Counted from the first letter of the stretch, positions 17,808-26,059 are shown. The stretch is DNA of 64,000 nt from Ferruginibacter sp. (GCA_025963635.1 JAOQAK010000032.1:1-64000); one strand, 5' to 3'. Numbers and translations are program-made. The notes: a model not told the origin generated them from the sequence alone.

Positions 17808-19322
17808 TTGAGCGCAAGTGAAATGCCTGACTACCCCGATACGCACATAAACATTCCGAAAGTTCACACCAACGGTGTAGAAGAAAAAATTTTTCATATT
17901 TGCGTTTTACAACCGGATTATTCTACATCCGGAGTCGACTATCAAAATTATGATCCACCGAGAGATCTCTCCCACCTGATGCCCGAAGCCAGGTTCGACC
18001 ACGTAAGTCTTAATAAGCTTACCACTTACAAGCAATTAAAACAATTGAAAAAGAAAAACTATGATGTTTTTATAAACCTATGTGAGGGCTATCTTGAGTG
18101 GGAGGTACCTTCTATTGATGTGATCCATTCTTTGGAATTACTAAACCTGCCTTTCACCGGCCCTAGCGCTTTGTTATACGATCCGTCAAAGGAATTAATG
18201 AAATATGTTGCTTATACGGAAGGTGTCAATACACCGGCTTATGCATTAATAGAAGATATAGACAATATCGCAGCACAAGTTAAACACTTGAATTTTCCTT
18301 TATTTGTTAAGCCGGTGAAAGCAGGCGATAGTTTGGGCATTGATGGCAAAAGCCTTGTGCACGATATTGCTGAACTCACGGAGAAGATCGATGAGATCAT
18401 CGAAGAATATGGGCCGCTGCTGGTTGAAGAATATATCAGCGGAAGAGAATTCACGGTAATGGTCGCCGCAAATGCGGACAATCTGACCTCCACTACTTTT
18501 ACACCGGTTGAATATATTTTTCCTGGTGAAAACCAGTTTAAAACTTATGCATTAAAAACATCAGAACTGCATCCCAATGCCAATATTCCTGTGTCAGATG
18601 AAGCCATTGACAACCAGTTAAGAGATGCCGCAAAAAGGATTTTTAAAAGTTTTAATGGAGTAGGGTATGCAAGATTGGATTTCAGAATGAATGAACAAGA
18701 TGATTTGTTTTTCCTGGAGATAAACTTTACCTGCTCTGTTTTTTATAAAGATGGATTTGAAGGAAGCGCAGATTATATTCTCAAACATGATGGTTTTGGC
18801 CAGGCTCGTTTTCTGCGCCATATTATTGCCGAAGGGATCGCCCGGCACATGCGGCTGAAGAAAAGATACATCATGAAGGGAAATTCAATTGCCGGCTATG
18901 GAATTTATGCCGCTGAAGATATTGAAGCTGCCGGATTGGTTTTTAAAGGGGAAGAGCAGGCGCACCGTTTGGTAACCCGCCGATATGTTGAGCAGCACTG
19001 GAGCCATGCAGAAAAAGAAATATTTAGAAAGTACGCTTACCCGATCAGCAAAGAGGTTTTTTTGCTATGGGACTATAATCCAACTGGCTGGGCTCCTCAA
19101 AATCATAGTTGTAACCCCAACACAACTTACGAAGGGTTAAATGTAATTGCATTGCGAAAGATTTTTAGGGGCGAAGAGCTAACGCTCGATTATTCCGCCT
19201 TCCTGGATGAAAATATGGAGCCTTTTACCTGCCGGTGCGGATCGCTCAATTGCCGGGGCGTTATTACCGGTATAAAAAATAATTCGGTAACTGAAAGAGA
19301 GGCAAGGCAACTTAAAGACTAG
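17808..19322 (+). CDS. ATP-grasp / SET domain fusion protein
   Basis: 504 residues. TTG at 17808 (one base after the previous stop) or ATG at 17823 could be the start. Residues about 1-345 are a D-Ala-D-Ala-ligase-like ATP-grasp unit (VFINLCEGYLEW, FPLFVKPVKAGDSLGI, LLVEEYISGREFTVMV, metal site FFLEINFTCSVF). Residues about 355-495 are a complete SET domain: GYGIYAAEDIEAAGLVF, QNHSCNPN, GEELTLDYSAF and post-SET CRCGSLNCRG. The fusion ties amide-bond formation to lysine methylation in one chain. The partner genes upstream repeat the same two activities. Target unknown. Confidence 0.85.
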   Translation: MSASEMPDYPDTHINIPKVHTNGVEEKIFHICVLQPDYSTSGVDYQNYDPPRDLSHLMPEARFDHVSLNKLTTYKQLKQLKKKNYDVFINLCEGYLEWEVPSIDVIHSLELLNLPFTGPSALLYDPSKELMKYVAYTEGVNTPAYALIEDIDNIAAQVKHLNFPLFVKPVKAGDSLGIDGKSLVHDIAELTEKIDEIIEEYGPLLVEEYISGREFTVMVAANADNLTSTTFTPVEYIFPGENQFKTYALKTSELHPNANIPVSDEAIDNQLRDAAKRIFKSFNGVGYARLDFRMNEQDDLFFLEINFTCSVFYKDGFEGSADYILKHDGFGQARFLRHIIAEGIARHMRLKKRYIMKGNSIAGYGIYAAEDIEAAGLVFKGEEQAHRLVTRRYVEQHWSHAEKEIFRKYAYPISKEVFLLWDYNPTGWAPQNHSCNPNTTYEGLNVIALRKIFRGEELTLDYSAFLDENMEPFTCRCGSLNCRGVITGIKNNSVTEREARQLKD

Positions 19323-19760
19323 TTTAATTTTTACTCCTACCCTCTAATCCTTAAACACCTTTACACCTTCCTTCATCATTCTTCACTTTGATGCTTTATT
19401 GAGAGGATTTACCCAAATGAATTGTTTTAAACCTAACGATGATTTTTTGCATCAAGCGAATAGTGCTTTAGCTTACCACTACCTTAAATGGGTCCACCCC
19501 GAAAATCCAGAAGCTGAATACTCTCGATCATATCTGCTGACCTTCTCTCAGCTGATTTTATAGCATTGTCTATCGAAACAGTCCAACATCGTGTTCCGAT
19601 GAGGTTTGGAGACTCAAAATGAAGCCGTTTATCCTTTATTATTTCCACTCACGTATTTTTAAAAATATAATTTAAAATATCTCCGCAAGCTGAAATTCGG
19701 TACCGGCAAGGGTTTTAAGTAAGATATACTATTAGTTTGTGCACGCTACTAAAAAATAGA
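19323..19760. other. Region between the SET/ATP-grasp operon and the peptide cluster
   Basis: About 440 bp. A 54-residue minus-strand frame with only a GTG start (19484-19648) can be read but is not convincing. No transposase or repeat was recognised. The peptide promoter begins at the right end. Confidence 0.4.
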
Positions 19761-19762
19761 TG

Positions 19763-19802
19763 GTACTATGTGTTGTATAGTACTAAACAAAGTATATCTT
19801 TG
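19763..19802 (+). promoter_or_regulatory. Promoter with dyad operator of the peptide cluster
   Basis: A Bacteroidota-type promoter: TTG (19773-19775), 19-bp spacer, TATCTTTG (19795-19802, consensus TAnnTTTG). A perfect 7-bp dyad GTACTAT (19763-19769) / ATAGTAC (19777-19783) straddles the -33 box, as expected for a repressor or activator site. The first peptide gene starts 38 bp after the -7 box. Confidence 0.65.
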
Positions 19803-19840
19803 TGTTGTCAAAGTAGATAAACAATCAAAAACTTAAAAAA

Positions 19841-20029
19841 ATGAAAAAGCAATCACATAACTTATTTAAAACAATCAGTGCAGAACAGGTAGAAAATCTT
19901 ACCTCAGTGGTAAAAGAAACACTTGCGGAAGGATTTAACTACTCCAAACCAAAAGTTTTTACTGCTGCTGATCTTTGGAATATTCAGCGACAGGGTAAAA
20001 GCAGGATACAAAGGAGATTTTCGTTTTAA
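19841..20029 (+). CDS. Tandem small peptide A (FTAADLWNIQR family)
   Basis: 62 residues, the first of four paralogues. An acidic, helical N-terminal half (about 1-33, with AEQVENLTSVVKETL) is followed by the invariant block FTAADLWNIQR (40-50) and a basic aromatic tail ending RIQRRFSF. No signal peptide, no double-glycine leader cleavage site and no cysteine. The two-part layout resembles a leader and core, or a helical regulator with a nucleic-acid-binding tail; neither is proven. The last 40 coding bases are nearly identical to copy B. Confidence 0.75.
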   Translation: MKKQSHNLFKTISAEQVENLTSVVKETLAEGFNYSKPKVFTAADLWNIQRQGKSRIQRRFSF

Positions 20030-20059
20030 AACTAATAATCAATAAAAAAATTAGAAATC

Positions 20060-20239
20060 ATGAAAACACAATCAAACAGTTCAGTTGCTCAAATGAGTTC
20101 AGAACATATGTATGAAACCACAAAGGAAGTTTTAGCTGCAGGTTTTTGCCAGGCAAAAACCAAAATCTTTACAGCTGTCGATTTATGGAATATCCAACGC
20201 CAGGGCAAAAGCAGGATACAAAGGAGATTTTCGTTTTAA
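20060..20239 (+). CDS. Tandem small peptide B, 59 residues
   Basis: An intact frame ATG 20060 to TAA 20237-20239 that falls just below a 60-codon cut-off. It starts MKTQSNSSVAQMSSEHMYET and carries FTAVDLWNIQR (37-47) and the same RIQRRFSF tail as copy A. The N-terminal half is three residues shorter than in the other copies and lacks the LTxVV part. It has one cysteine (30). The shared 3' end with A points to recent duplication or gene conversion. Confidence 0.72.
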   Translation: MKTQSNSSVAQMSSEHMYETTKEVLAAGFCQAKTKIFTAVDLWNIQRQGKSRIQRRFSF

Positions 20240-20260
20240 AACATTAAAAATTAAAAAATC

Positions 20261-20449
20261 GTGAAAACACAATCAAACAGCTTATTTAATAAAATGAGCA
20301 ATGAACAAATAAGTGAACTCACTAATGTGGTGAAAGAAACAATGGCCGCAGGCTTTTATCAGCCTGAAGCTAAAATCTTTACAGCAGCGGATTTGTGGAA
20401 TATACAGCGCAACGGGGTAAGAAGGATGCAAAGAAGATCTTCATTTTAA
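20261..20449 (+). CDS. Tandem small peptide C (FTAADLWNIQR family)
   Basis: 62 residues from a GTG start at the same place where the others use ATG (alignment fixes it: V/MKTQSNSLFNKMSNEQ). It has the same helical half (ISELTNVVKETMAAGF), FTAADLWNIQR (40-50) and tail RRMQRRSSF. Spacing from copy B is 21 bp, so the four genes form one transcript unless internal promoters exist; none was seen. Confidence 0.74.
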   Translation: MKTQSNSLFNKMSNEQISELTNVVKETMAAGFYQPEAKIFTAADLWNIQRNGVRRMQRRSSF

Positions 20450-20470
20450 TTTAAAAAGTTTACAAAACTC

Positions 20471-20659
20471 ATGAAAAAGAATTCAAACCGCCTATTTAAT
20501 GAAATAGGCACCAAACAAATGGATGAACTCACTATAGTAGTTCCGGAAACTTTGGCGCCCAGGTGTTACCAGCCTAAGCCCAAGATTTTTACGGCGGCGG
20601 ATTTATGGCACATTCAACGTCAGTACAATCGGAGGAGTCAGAGAAGAATTTTTATTTAA
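20471..20659 (+). CDS. Tandem small peptide D, diverged copy
   Basis: 62 residues and the most diverged copy. N-terminal half GTKQMDELTIVVPETLAPRC with proline in place of the lysine at the VVxET site; block FTAADLWHIQR (40-50); tail RRSQRRIFI. The block and arginine-rich tail remain under constraint while the leader-like half drifts. A weak hairpin follows at 20671-20689. Confidence 0.72.
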   Translation: MKKNSNRLFNEIGTKQMDELTIVVPETLAPRCYQPKPKIFTAADLWHIQRQYNRRSQRRIFI

Positions 20660-20670
20660 GTTTGATTACA

Positions 20671-20689
20671 ATCATCCGAATCGGTTGAT
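20671..20689 (+). terminator. Weak hairpin after the peptide cluster
   Basis: Arms ATCATCCG (20671-20678) and CGGTTGAT (20682-20689) pair at seven of eight positions with loop AAT, followed by TTTAAAA. The T-run is short, so termination is only suggested. Confidence 0.35.
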
Positions 20690-20723
20690 TTAAAACAGGT
20701 TTTCAAACGGATCAAAATGAGAT

Positions 20724-21632
20724 TTAATTAGCAGGCCGAATGATATAAACCAACGAACTACATGTACTCTTGTTTTGGATCGCATGTAAGTTTGATTGTA
20801 ACCCGTTCGCTAGTGCTCCTGCGAGGTTGCCCTTCCCCGTTTTATACCCTTCACTCAAAAGGGCGATATAGAAGGCATCCAGCCACATCGGCTTTGCCGA
20901 CTCCAGTTTCATTCCATGGTGTTTCACTAATATTTCCACAGCCTTTGGTGAAAAATGATAAAGATGTCTTGGAACGTCATAAGCCGCCCAGTATGCTGCG
21001 TAATGCCTCGCATCTGCAGATGTATAGTTTGGCAGGGCAATCAATGCAACTCCATGCGGTTTTAGCACCCTTTTCACCTGGTCCATATACTCATGTAACT
21101 GGTGAACATGTTCCAGCACATGCCACATGGTAACGACATCAAATTTTGCGCCTGGAAGTTCAAACAATTTCCATGGCGCCTCCGTTTCAAGGCCGTACTT
21201 TTCTTTGCAAATTTTTCTTGCTCCTTCATCGGGTTCCAACCCGGTAACCTCCCAGCCTGCAGTAGAAGCTTTGTGTAAGAATGCCCCGGTTCCGGTACCT
21301 ATATCGAGCAATGCGCCGGTTTGCACACCAGCTTTCAGGCTCTTTTTTACCATTGCCATTTTCCAGTTCAGTGTATAAGACCTGGCCAGCTTGTAAAGCT
21401 TATTTACCATTCCTTTTTCAGTATCGGTATGAGAGATATAAGCATCAGACTGGTAGTAAGGCCCGATGGAATCCTGGTCAGGAACATCCTGGGTAAACCG
21501 CATCGTACAATCAGCGCATTCCCAAATTTCAAATACCGCCCTAGATACAGTATAGTCTTTACACGCCAAAACTTTCGCTATAGAGTTACTGCCGCAACAT
21601 GGACAGCTGGCAACGGATATTATTGAGCCCAT
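20724..21632 (-). CDS. Class I SAM-dependent methyltransferase with N-terminal zinc ribbon
   Basis: 302 residues from the ATG at 21632 (MGSIISVASCPCCGS). The longer frame to 21755 has no family support, and a TACTTTTG promoter box (21652-21659) lies inside it. A zinc ribbon CPCCGS...CADC opens the protein. The Rossmann methyltransferase follows: LLDIGTGTGAFL (motif I), LEPDEGARK (motif II), FDVVTMWHVLEHV. The overall form matches Methyltransf_23 proteins in cell-envelope or O-antigen gene sets, but no such neighbours exist here. Substrate unknown. It converges with the peptide cluster. Confidence 0.82.
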   Translation of the reverse strand: MGSIISVASCPCCGSNSIAKVLACKDYTVSRAVFEIWECADCTMRFTQDVPDQDSIGPYYQSDAYISHTDTEKGMVNKLYKLARSYTLNWKMAMVKKSLKAGVQTGALLDIGTGTGAFLHKASTAGWEVTGLEPDEGARKICKEKYGLETEAPWKLFELPGAKFDVVTMWHVLEHVHQLHEYMDQVKRVLKPHGVALIALPNYTSADARHYAAYWAAYDVPRHLYHFSPKAVEILVKHHGMKLESAKPMWLDAFYIALLSEGYKTGKGNLAGALANGLQSNLHAIQNKSTCSSLVYIIRPAN

Positions 21633-21651
21633 CTGGTTTTTTAATTGAAGG

Positions 21652-21659
21652 CAAAAGTA
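21652..21659 (-). promoter_or_regulatory. -7 box upstream of the methyltransferase
   Basis: TACTTTTG on the minus strand, 19 bp before the chosen ATG. It fits TAnnTTTG and supports the shorter start. Confidence 0.5.
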
Positions 21660-21898
21660 CTGTTTACAGTTTAGAACCGTAGCAGCTGTCATCGCCATCC
21701 ATAAAGACTTCTGAATTCTGCGCTGTGTAGATGCAGAAATTTTTGATACCCACATTTGTAAAAATTTCTCCTACGTACGCTTACAGGTTTATTTTCTTGT
21801 GTTTTTCGGAGGTTTTTCCATTGTATTTGCAAGTTTTCGTCTATACATTGGCATTATGATTTCATCTCCGTACAAGTTTTGACGCCTAAAAAGCCCAT

Positions 21899-22273
21899 AT
21901 GAATACTATTATCAAAAGAAGAATAAGAATTTATACCAGCGTGAGGCAACAAGTTGAACTGGCTAAAAAAATTTATGAAAGACATATGCAGGAGGGGAAC
22001 AGTTCCCTGCTGTGCGCTATGGATGGCTTTAGCTGGGATGCGACTGGTCCTAAAATTATTTTCTGCCAGGAAAAACATAAGGAGGCCATCAATCTTAATG
22101 AAAGAGCGGAAGAGGCATACAGGCAAAGAGATGCGGTTCTTGCGGAAATCACCGATATTATTAATGTCAGCAAAGCAATTCTCCAAACTAAATACAACTT
22201 CTGCCCCGAAAAAATAAGGGACTGGGGCTTTTCTTTCTACGACCTTGACTCGGCCCATAAAACTCCTCCCTAA
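21899..22273 (+). CDS. Hypothetical coiled-coil-like protein
   Basis: 124 residues, not assigned to a named family. The central part (about 55-95: EAINLNERAEEAYRQRDAVL and on) is a charged helix. The end, PEKIRDWGFSFYD, recalls small Bacteroidota proteins with a KxxxWGF motif. No signal peptide. Open frames on the opposite strand across this place have no recognisable content, which favours this frame. The first residues are basic. Confidence 0.5.
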   Translation: MNTIIKRRIRIYTSVRQQVELAKKIYERHMQEGNSSLLCAMDGFSWDATGPKIIFCQEKHKEAINLNERAEEAYRQRDAVLAEITDIINVSKAILQTKYNFCPEKIRDWGFSFYDLDSAHKTPP

Positions 22274-22437
22274 ATACTGTAGCCGGCTGCTGCTTAATAT
22301 CATAACTTAAAATAACAGCTTGCATCAACAGCCAATTAGTTATTATTTGTCTAAGAGCCCTTTTAAAATCCGGGATTAAAAGGATGCGAATTACTTCCCG
22401 GGGAATACAATCCGTTCTCATACCAAAAACAATTATT

Positions 22438-22788
22438 ATGAATGCTTTAAAAAATAAAGTACAGCTAATTGGCAATCTGGGCAATGCGCCAGAAATAAAG
22501 AATACAGAGAGTGGGAAAAAACTAGCCCGCTTCAGCATCGCCACCAACGAAACTTTTCAAAATGCCAGGGGTGAAAAAGTAAAGGAAACCACCTGGCATA
22601 ACCTGGTTGCATGGGGAAAATTAGCTGACCTGGCAGAAAAATATCTGCAAAAAGGAACCGGCGTGGTAATCGAAGGAAAGCTTATCAATAAAAGTTATAA
22701 TGATAAAGAAGGCAATAAAAAGTACAGCACGGAGGTAGAAGTATATGAATTTTTGATGCTGGGCAGTAAGGAAAAAAAAGCAGAATAG
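22438..22788 (+). CDS. ssb: Single-stranded DNA-binding protein
   Basis: 116 residues from the ATG at 22438 (MNALKNKVQLIGNLGNAPEI); the longer frame to 22384 adds unlike residues. The OB-fold is complete: LIGNLGNAPEIK, GKKLARFSIATNE, WHNLVAWGKLADLAEKYLQKG and a final YxFLMLG strand. The protein stops right after the OB-fold (GSKEKKAE) and lacks the acidic DDDIPF-type tail used to recruit repair partners, so it is a short paralogue rather than the main replicative SSB. It may act in competence, conjugation or on a mobile element; no such genes are next to it. Confidence 0.88.
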   Translation: MNALKNKVQLIGNLGNAPEIKNTESGKKLARFSIATNETFQNARGEKVKETTWHNLVAWGKLADLAEKYLQKGTGVVIEGKLINKSYNDKEGNKKYSTEVEVYEFLMLGSKEKKAE

Positions 22789-22818
22789 CTGCCAGGATTA
22801 TACATCAAATAGTAATAT

Positions 22819-23010
22819 TCAATTATTGAACTGATGGTAAAATCTTTCTCTATTTTTCGCTGGTTTGAAAATGCTCTTTCTTTTAATGTGTAGGGTAATA
22901 CGCCACTGGCTTGATCTACCTTGGTTTTCTAAATAAAACTTTCGATAGGTCGGCTGGTGGTCCTTTTTTAAAACGCGGTTTAATGTAAAATTATTAATCG
23001 CTTCATCCAT
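22819..23010 (-). CDS. Possible small hypothetical protein
   Basis: 63-residue minus-strand frame, basic and rich in K/R/N (MDEAINNFTLNRVLKKDHQ). No family recognised. It lies alone between ssb and another small plus-strand gene and could be chance. Confidence 0.25.
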   Translation of the reverse strand: MDEAINNFTLNRVLKKDHQPTYRKFYLENQGRSSQWRITLHIKRKSIFKPAKNRERFYHQFNN

Positions 23011-23042
23011 TGATCTCCACTTAAAAAATTAAAACAACCGTT

Positions 23043-23204
23043 ATGTCAAAAGCTACAAAGAAACCAGAAGTTACAACTTCGCATATGGCTTCACTCGCCG
23101 CCAAAACACTGGTAAATCCAGATGCTACGCCCTTGGAAAAAAAATTAGCCGGAGCGTTATTGACCCAGGCTCCTGACAGGCCGAAAGGAAAAATAAAGAA
23201 ATAA
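23043..23204 (+). CDS. Small conserved-type protein, 53 residues
   Basis: An intact 53-codon frame (ATG 23043, TAA 23202-23204). Middle part HMASLAAKTLVNPDATPLEK followed by KLAGALLTQAP resembles small Bacteroidota and proteobacterial proteins with the pattern 'A-x-x-L-x-N-P-x-A-S...K-x-L-A-G-x-x-L-x-Q'. Lysine-rich at both ends. Function unknown, no membrane segment. It has an A-rich leader typical for the organism. Confidence 0.6.
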   Translation: MSKATKKPEVTTSHMASLAAKTLVNPDATPLEKKLAGALLTQAPDRPKGKIKK

Positions 23205-23234
23205 ATCTCATCATGTCATTTACGCTGGTTTGTT

Positions 23235-23399
23235 ATGAAAACAAGAAGATCCATTTTGGAACTTTGGATTTGGAGGGAAATTGCGAGAATTTTAGCCAGG
23301 CATAAGGCAGGTAATTTCACCGACGCTTGTATAGATGCATTCAATTGTTGCTTCGCCGGGCTGGACAAGGATTTAAGCCGAAAAGTGCACCTGGACTAA
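23235..23399 (+). CDS. Possible small hypothetical protein, 54 residues
   Basis: A frame from ATG 23235 to TAA 23397-23399: basic start MKTRRSILELWIWREIARIL, then GNFTDACIDAFNCCFAGLD. An alternative frame starts at 23213 and overlaps it. Three cysteines. No family recognised; real or chance cannot be decided. Confidence 0.28.
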   Translation: MKTRRSILELWIWREIARILARHKAGNFTDACIDAFNCCFAGLDKDLSRKVHLD

Positions 23400-23539
23400 A
23401 GAGTGAAATAATGAATGTGTTATCATAGCTTGAAAACACACTAATGATCGGTTTAAATTTGGTTAATTGTAACCGTCGTTTTATTCAAAATTCAGCATTT
23501 AACTACGAATATTGATCTTTGCCTAACAAATCTTCTTCC

Positions 23540-26029
23540 ATGGACCGTTCAGATTCATTTCAATTAGCTTCAGATTTTATTAATTATACAAATACCTCTG
23601 TTTTTCTAACCGGAAAGGCTGGTACCGGAAAAACGACCTTTTTGAAATATTGCAAAGAGAATGGAGTAAAAAATACGGCTGTTGTAGCTCCCACGGGGGT
23701 TGCTGCGATGAATGCCGGCGGAACCACCATTCACTCTTTTTTTCAATTGCCTTTCACTCCATACTTACCCACGGCCAGGGGCTTTGACACTAATAATGAG
23801 GTAAATGATAAAAACAATTTACTAAGCCGTCTTCGCCTCACTACCGACAGAAAGGAGGTCATGCAAAAACTTGAATTGCTGATCATTGACGAAATCAGTA
23901 TGGTGCGCTGCGATGTGATCGATGCAATTGATGCTGTGTTACGGCACGTTCGAAGTCAGCACGCAAGGCCCTTTGGCGGTGTGCAGGTTTTGTTAATTGG
24001 TGACATGTACCAGTTGCCCCCTGTTGTTAAAGATGATGAATGGCAAATACTTTCGCCATATTATAAGAGCCAGTATTTTTTTAACAGCCATGTAATTGAA
24101 AGCCAGCCGCCCGTATATGTAGAGCTTGATAAAATTTATCGGCAAACAGATGCCACCTTTGTTAATGTTTTAAACCAGGTGCGCAACAATGAAATGGACC
24201 AGGATGGATTTGAAATACTGCACAGCCGTTACCAGCCCAACTTCACGCCTTCGAAAGATGAAAACTATATCACCTTAACTACACACAACAACAAGGCCGA
24301 CAGTATCAATTTTAAAGCCCTGAACGAATTGGATGGCAGGCTCTGTAATTTTAATGCCGTGGTTGAAGGTGAGTTTTACGAGAAATCGTACCCCGCAGAC
24401 CTCCTGTTGAAATTAAAAGTGGGAGCACAGGTTATGTTTGTCAAGAATGATACAGAAAGGGTTCGCAGGTATTTTAATGGCAAAATTGGTATAATAGAAA
24501 AAATAGAGAATGATAAGATCATGGTATTATGTGCCGACCATGCTGCTCCTATTGAAGTAAAAAAAGAAAAATGGAAAAATATAAAATATGCTGTAGATAA
24601 AAATACCAACCAGGTGGTTGAAAATGAAATTGGTTCTTTTACCCAGTTTCCACTAAGGTTGGCTTGGGCAATCACTATTCACAAAAGCCAGGGGCTTACT
24701 TTCGAAAAAGCGATTATTGATGCGGGCGAAGCCTTTGCTCCCGGACAGGTATATGTTGCGCTAAGCAGGTGCACGAGCCTGAACGGAATGATCCTGCATA
24801 GCCGCATAAATAATAACAGCTTGTACAGTGATCAGCGTATTACTGCCTTTGCCCAAACACAAAAAACATCTGCTATACAATTACAGATACTACAGAATGC
24901 AAAATTTCTTTTTCTAAAAGATGAAATCAAAAAACTTTTTGATTTCTCCGAGCAACAGCTTTACGCCAAAGCTATTTTATCTTTTACAGATTTGCAGCAG
25001 GCTACATTTAATAAAGAGGCTTTTCCCTGGATGAGTTTGCTGTATGCCTCCATGGAGCAGATTGGGGGTACTGCCGAAAAGTTTGAGCCCCAGTTAGAAC
25101 ACTTGCTGCAAATGGCCCGGTTACCCGAACACGTTGAGGCGTTGCAGAACAGGCTGGTGGCTGCCTGCAATCACTTTTCTTTTGAATTGGAAAAGATAAA
25201 GGACCAAATTATCAAATGTCCGGCCGAAACCGATAGCAGGTTAATCTCCACAGACTTCAACAAATTGCTGTTAAAACTTTATGGTAGCATTTGCCTGAAG
25301 AACCATTTGTTCAAAGGATGCCAAAATGGTTTCCGGGTGGATGCCTATTTGCAACATAAGAGAACCTTCCTGCGACAGGCTTTACCTGTTAATGTTTATG
25401 CAGGTAAGTCGGGTTTGTTAAAAACAGAAAGCCCCCATCCTGAATTATACAAGCTATTGCGTAAACAGAGGGATGTTATCTGTGAAGAAAAAAATATCCC
25501 GTTGTACCTCGTTGCTGGCAGCATCACATTGGAAGAAATGGCTTTGTATCTTCCCCAAACACCTGATGAACTTAATCGGGTTAGTGGCTTTGGCGTCGCT
25601 AAATCAAAACAATTTGGTGAGCTATTTTTAAACATCATCCGGCAGTATTGTGAACAAAATGATCTTCGTACCAATATAGACGCAAAACCAATAAAAGCCA
25701 AACGCAAAGAAAAAAAATCGGCACTCATCAACGATACAAAAACACTCAGTTTTAATTTATTCAAGGAGGGCAAAACAATTGTTGAAATCGCTAAAGAAAG
25801 AGAAATTGCAACTGGTACAATTGAAGGGCATCTAACCTATTTTGTTAGTATTGGCGAATTAGATATCAATGCGATCGTTTCGCAGGAAAAACAATTGCTG
25901 ATAAAAGCGGCTTTTGAAAAATTTGGTATGTTGAGCAGTAAATTGATAAAAGAGAATTTGCCCGACAACATTAGTTATGGTGAAATCAGGCTGATGACCG
26001 CCGCGCAAAACAATAGTTTAGTCTCATAA
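23540..26029 (+). CDS. PIF1-like superfamily 1 helicase with HRDC and HTH domains
   Basis: 829 residues from ATG 23540 (MDRSDSFQ); a TTG at 23519 lies inside a probable promoter box (GATCTTTG, 23515-23522), so I prefer the later start. Helicase motifs: I GKAGTGKTT (about 25), Ia APTGVAAMNAGG, II LLIIDEISM, III LLIGDMYQLPP, later AITIHKSQGLTF and YVALSRCTS. The C-terminal third adds an HRDC domain (ELYKLLRKQRDVICEEKN...LNRVSGFG, about 635-700) and a helix-turn-helix region (KTIVEIAKEREIATGTIEGH, about 745). PIF1 enzymes unwind DNA at G-quadruplexes and stalled forks; HRDC and HTH modules are more usual in RecQ. This combination is known in Bacteroidota. Confidence 0.88.
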   Translation: MDRSDSFQLASDFINYTNTSVFLTGKAGTGKTTFLKYCKENGVKNTAVVAPTGVAAMNAGGTTIHSFFQLPFTPYLPTARGFDTNNEVNDKNNLLSRLRLTTDRKEVMQKLELLIIDEISMVRCDVIDAIDAVLRHVRSQHARPFGGVQVLLIGDMYQLPPVVKDDEWQILSPYYKSQYFFNSHVIESQPPVYVELDKIYRQTDATFVNVLNQVRNNEMDQDGFEILHSRYQPNFTPSKDENYITLTTHNNKADSINFKALNELDGRLCNFNAVVEGEFYEKSYPADLLLKLKVGAQVMFVKNDTERVRRYFNGKIGIIEKIENDKIMVLCADHAAPIEVKKEKWKNIKYAVDKNTNQVVENEIGSFTQFPLRLAWAITIHKSQGLTFEKAIIDAGEAFAPGQVYVALSRCTSLNGMILHSRINNNSLYSDQRITAFAQTQKTSAIQLQILQNAKFLFLKDEIKKLFDFSEQQLYAKAILSFTDLQQATFNKEAFPWMSLLYASMEQIGGTAEKFEPQLEHLLQMARLPEHVEALQNRLVAACNHFSFELEKIKDQIIKCPAETDSRLISTDFNKLLLKLYGSICLKNHLFKGCQNGFRVDAYLQHKRTFLRQALPVNVYAGKSGLLKTESPHPELYKLLRKQRDVICEEKNIPLYLVAGSITLEEMALYLPQTPDELNRVSGFGVAKSKQFGELFLNIIRQYCEQNDLRTNIDAKPIKAKRKEKKSALINDTKTLSFNLFKEGKTIVEIAKEREIATGTIEGHLTYFVSIGELDINAIVSQEKQLLIKAAFEKFGMLSSKLIKENLPDNISYGEIRLMTAAQNNSLVS

Positions 26030-26059
26030 AAATTTCATTCCCGGTTGATATAGGTGCAT

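Noticed and set aside
19484..19648. 54-residue minus-strand frame with a GTG start
   Set aside because: No motif, no ATG and no promoter; it may be chance.
21854..22547. Two minus-strand frames (21854-22303, 22188-22547)
   Set aside because: They are opposite the hypothetical protein at 21899 and ssb; their content is low-complexity hydrophobic and shows no motif.
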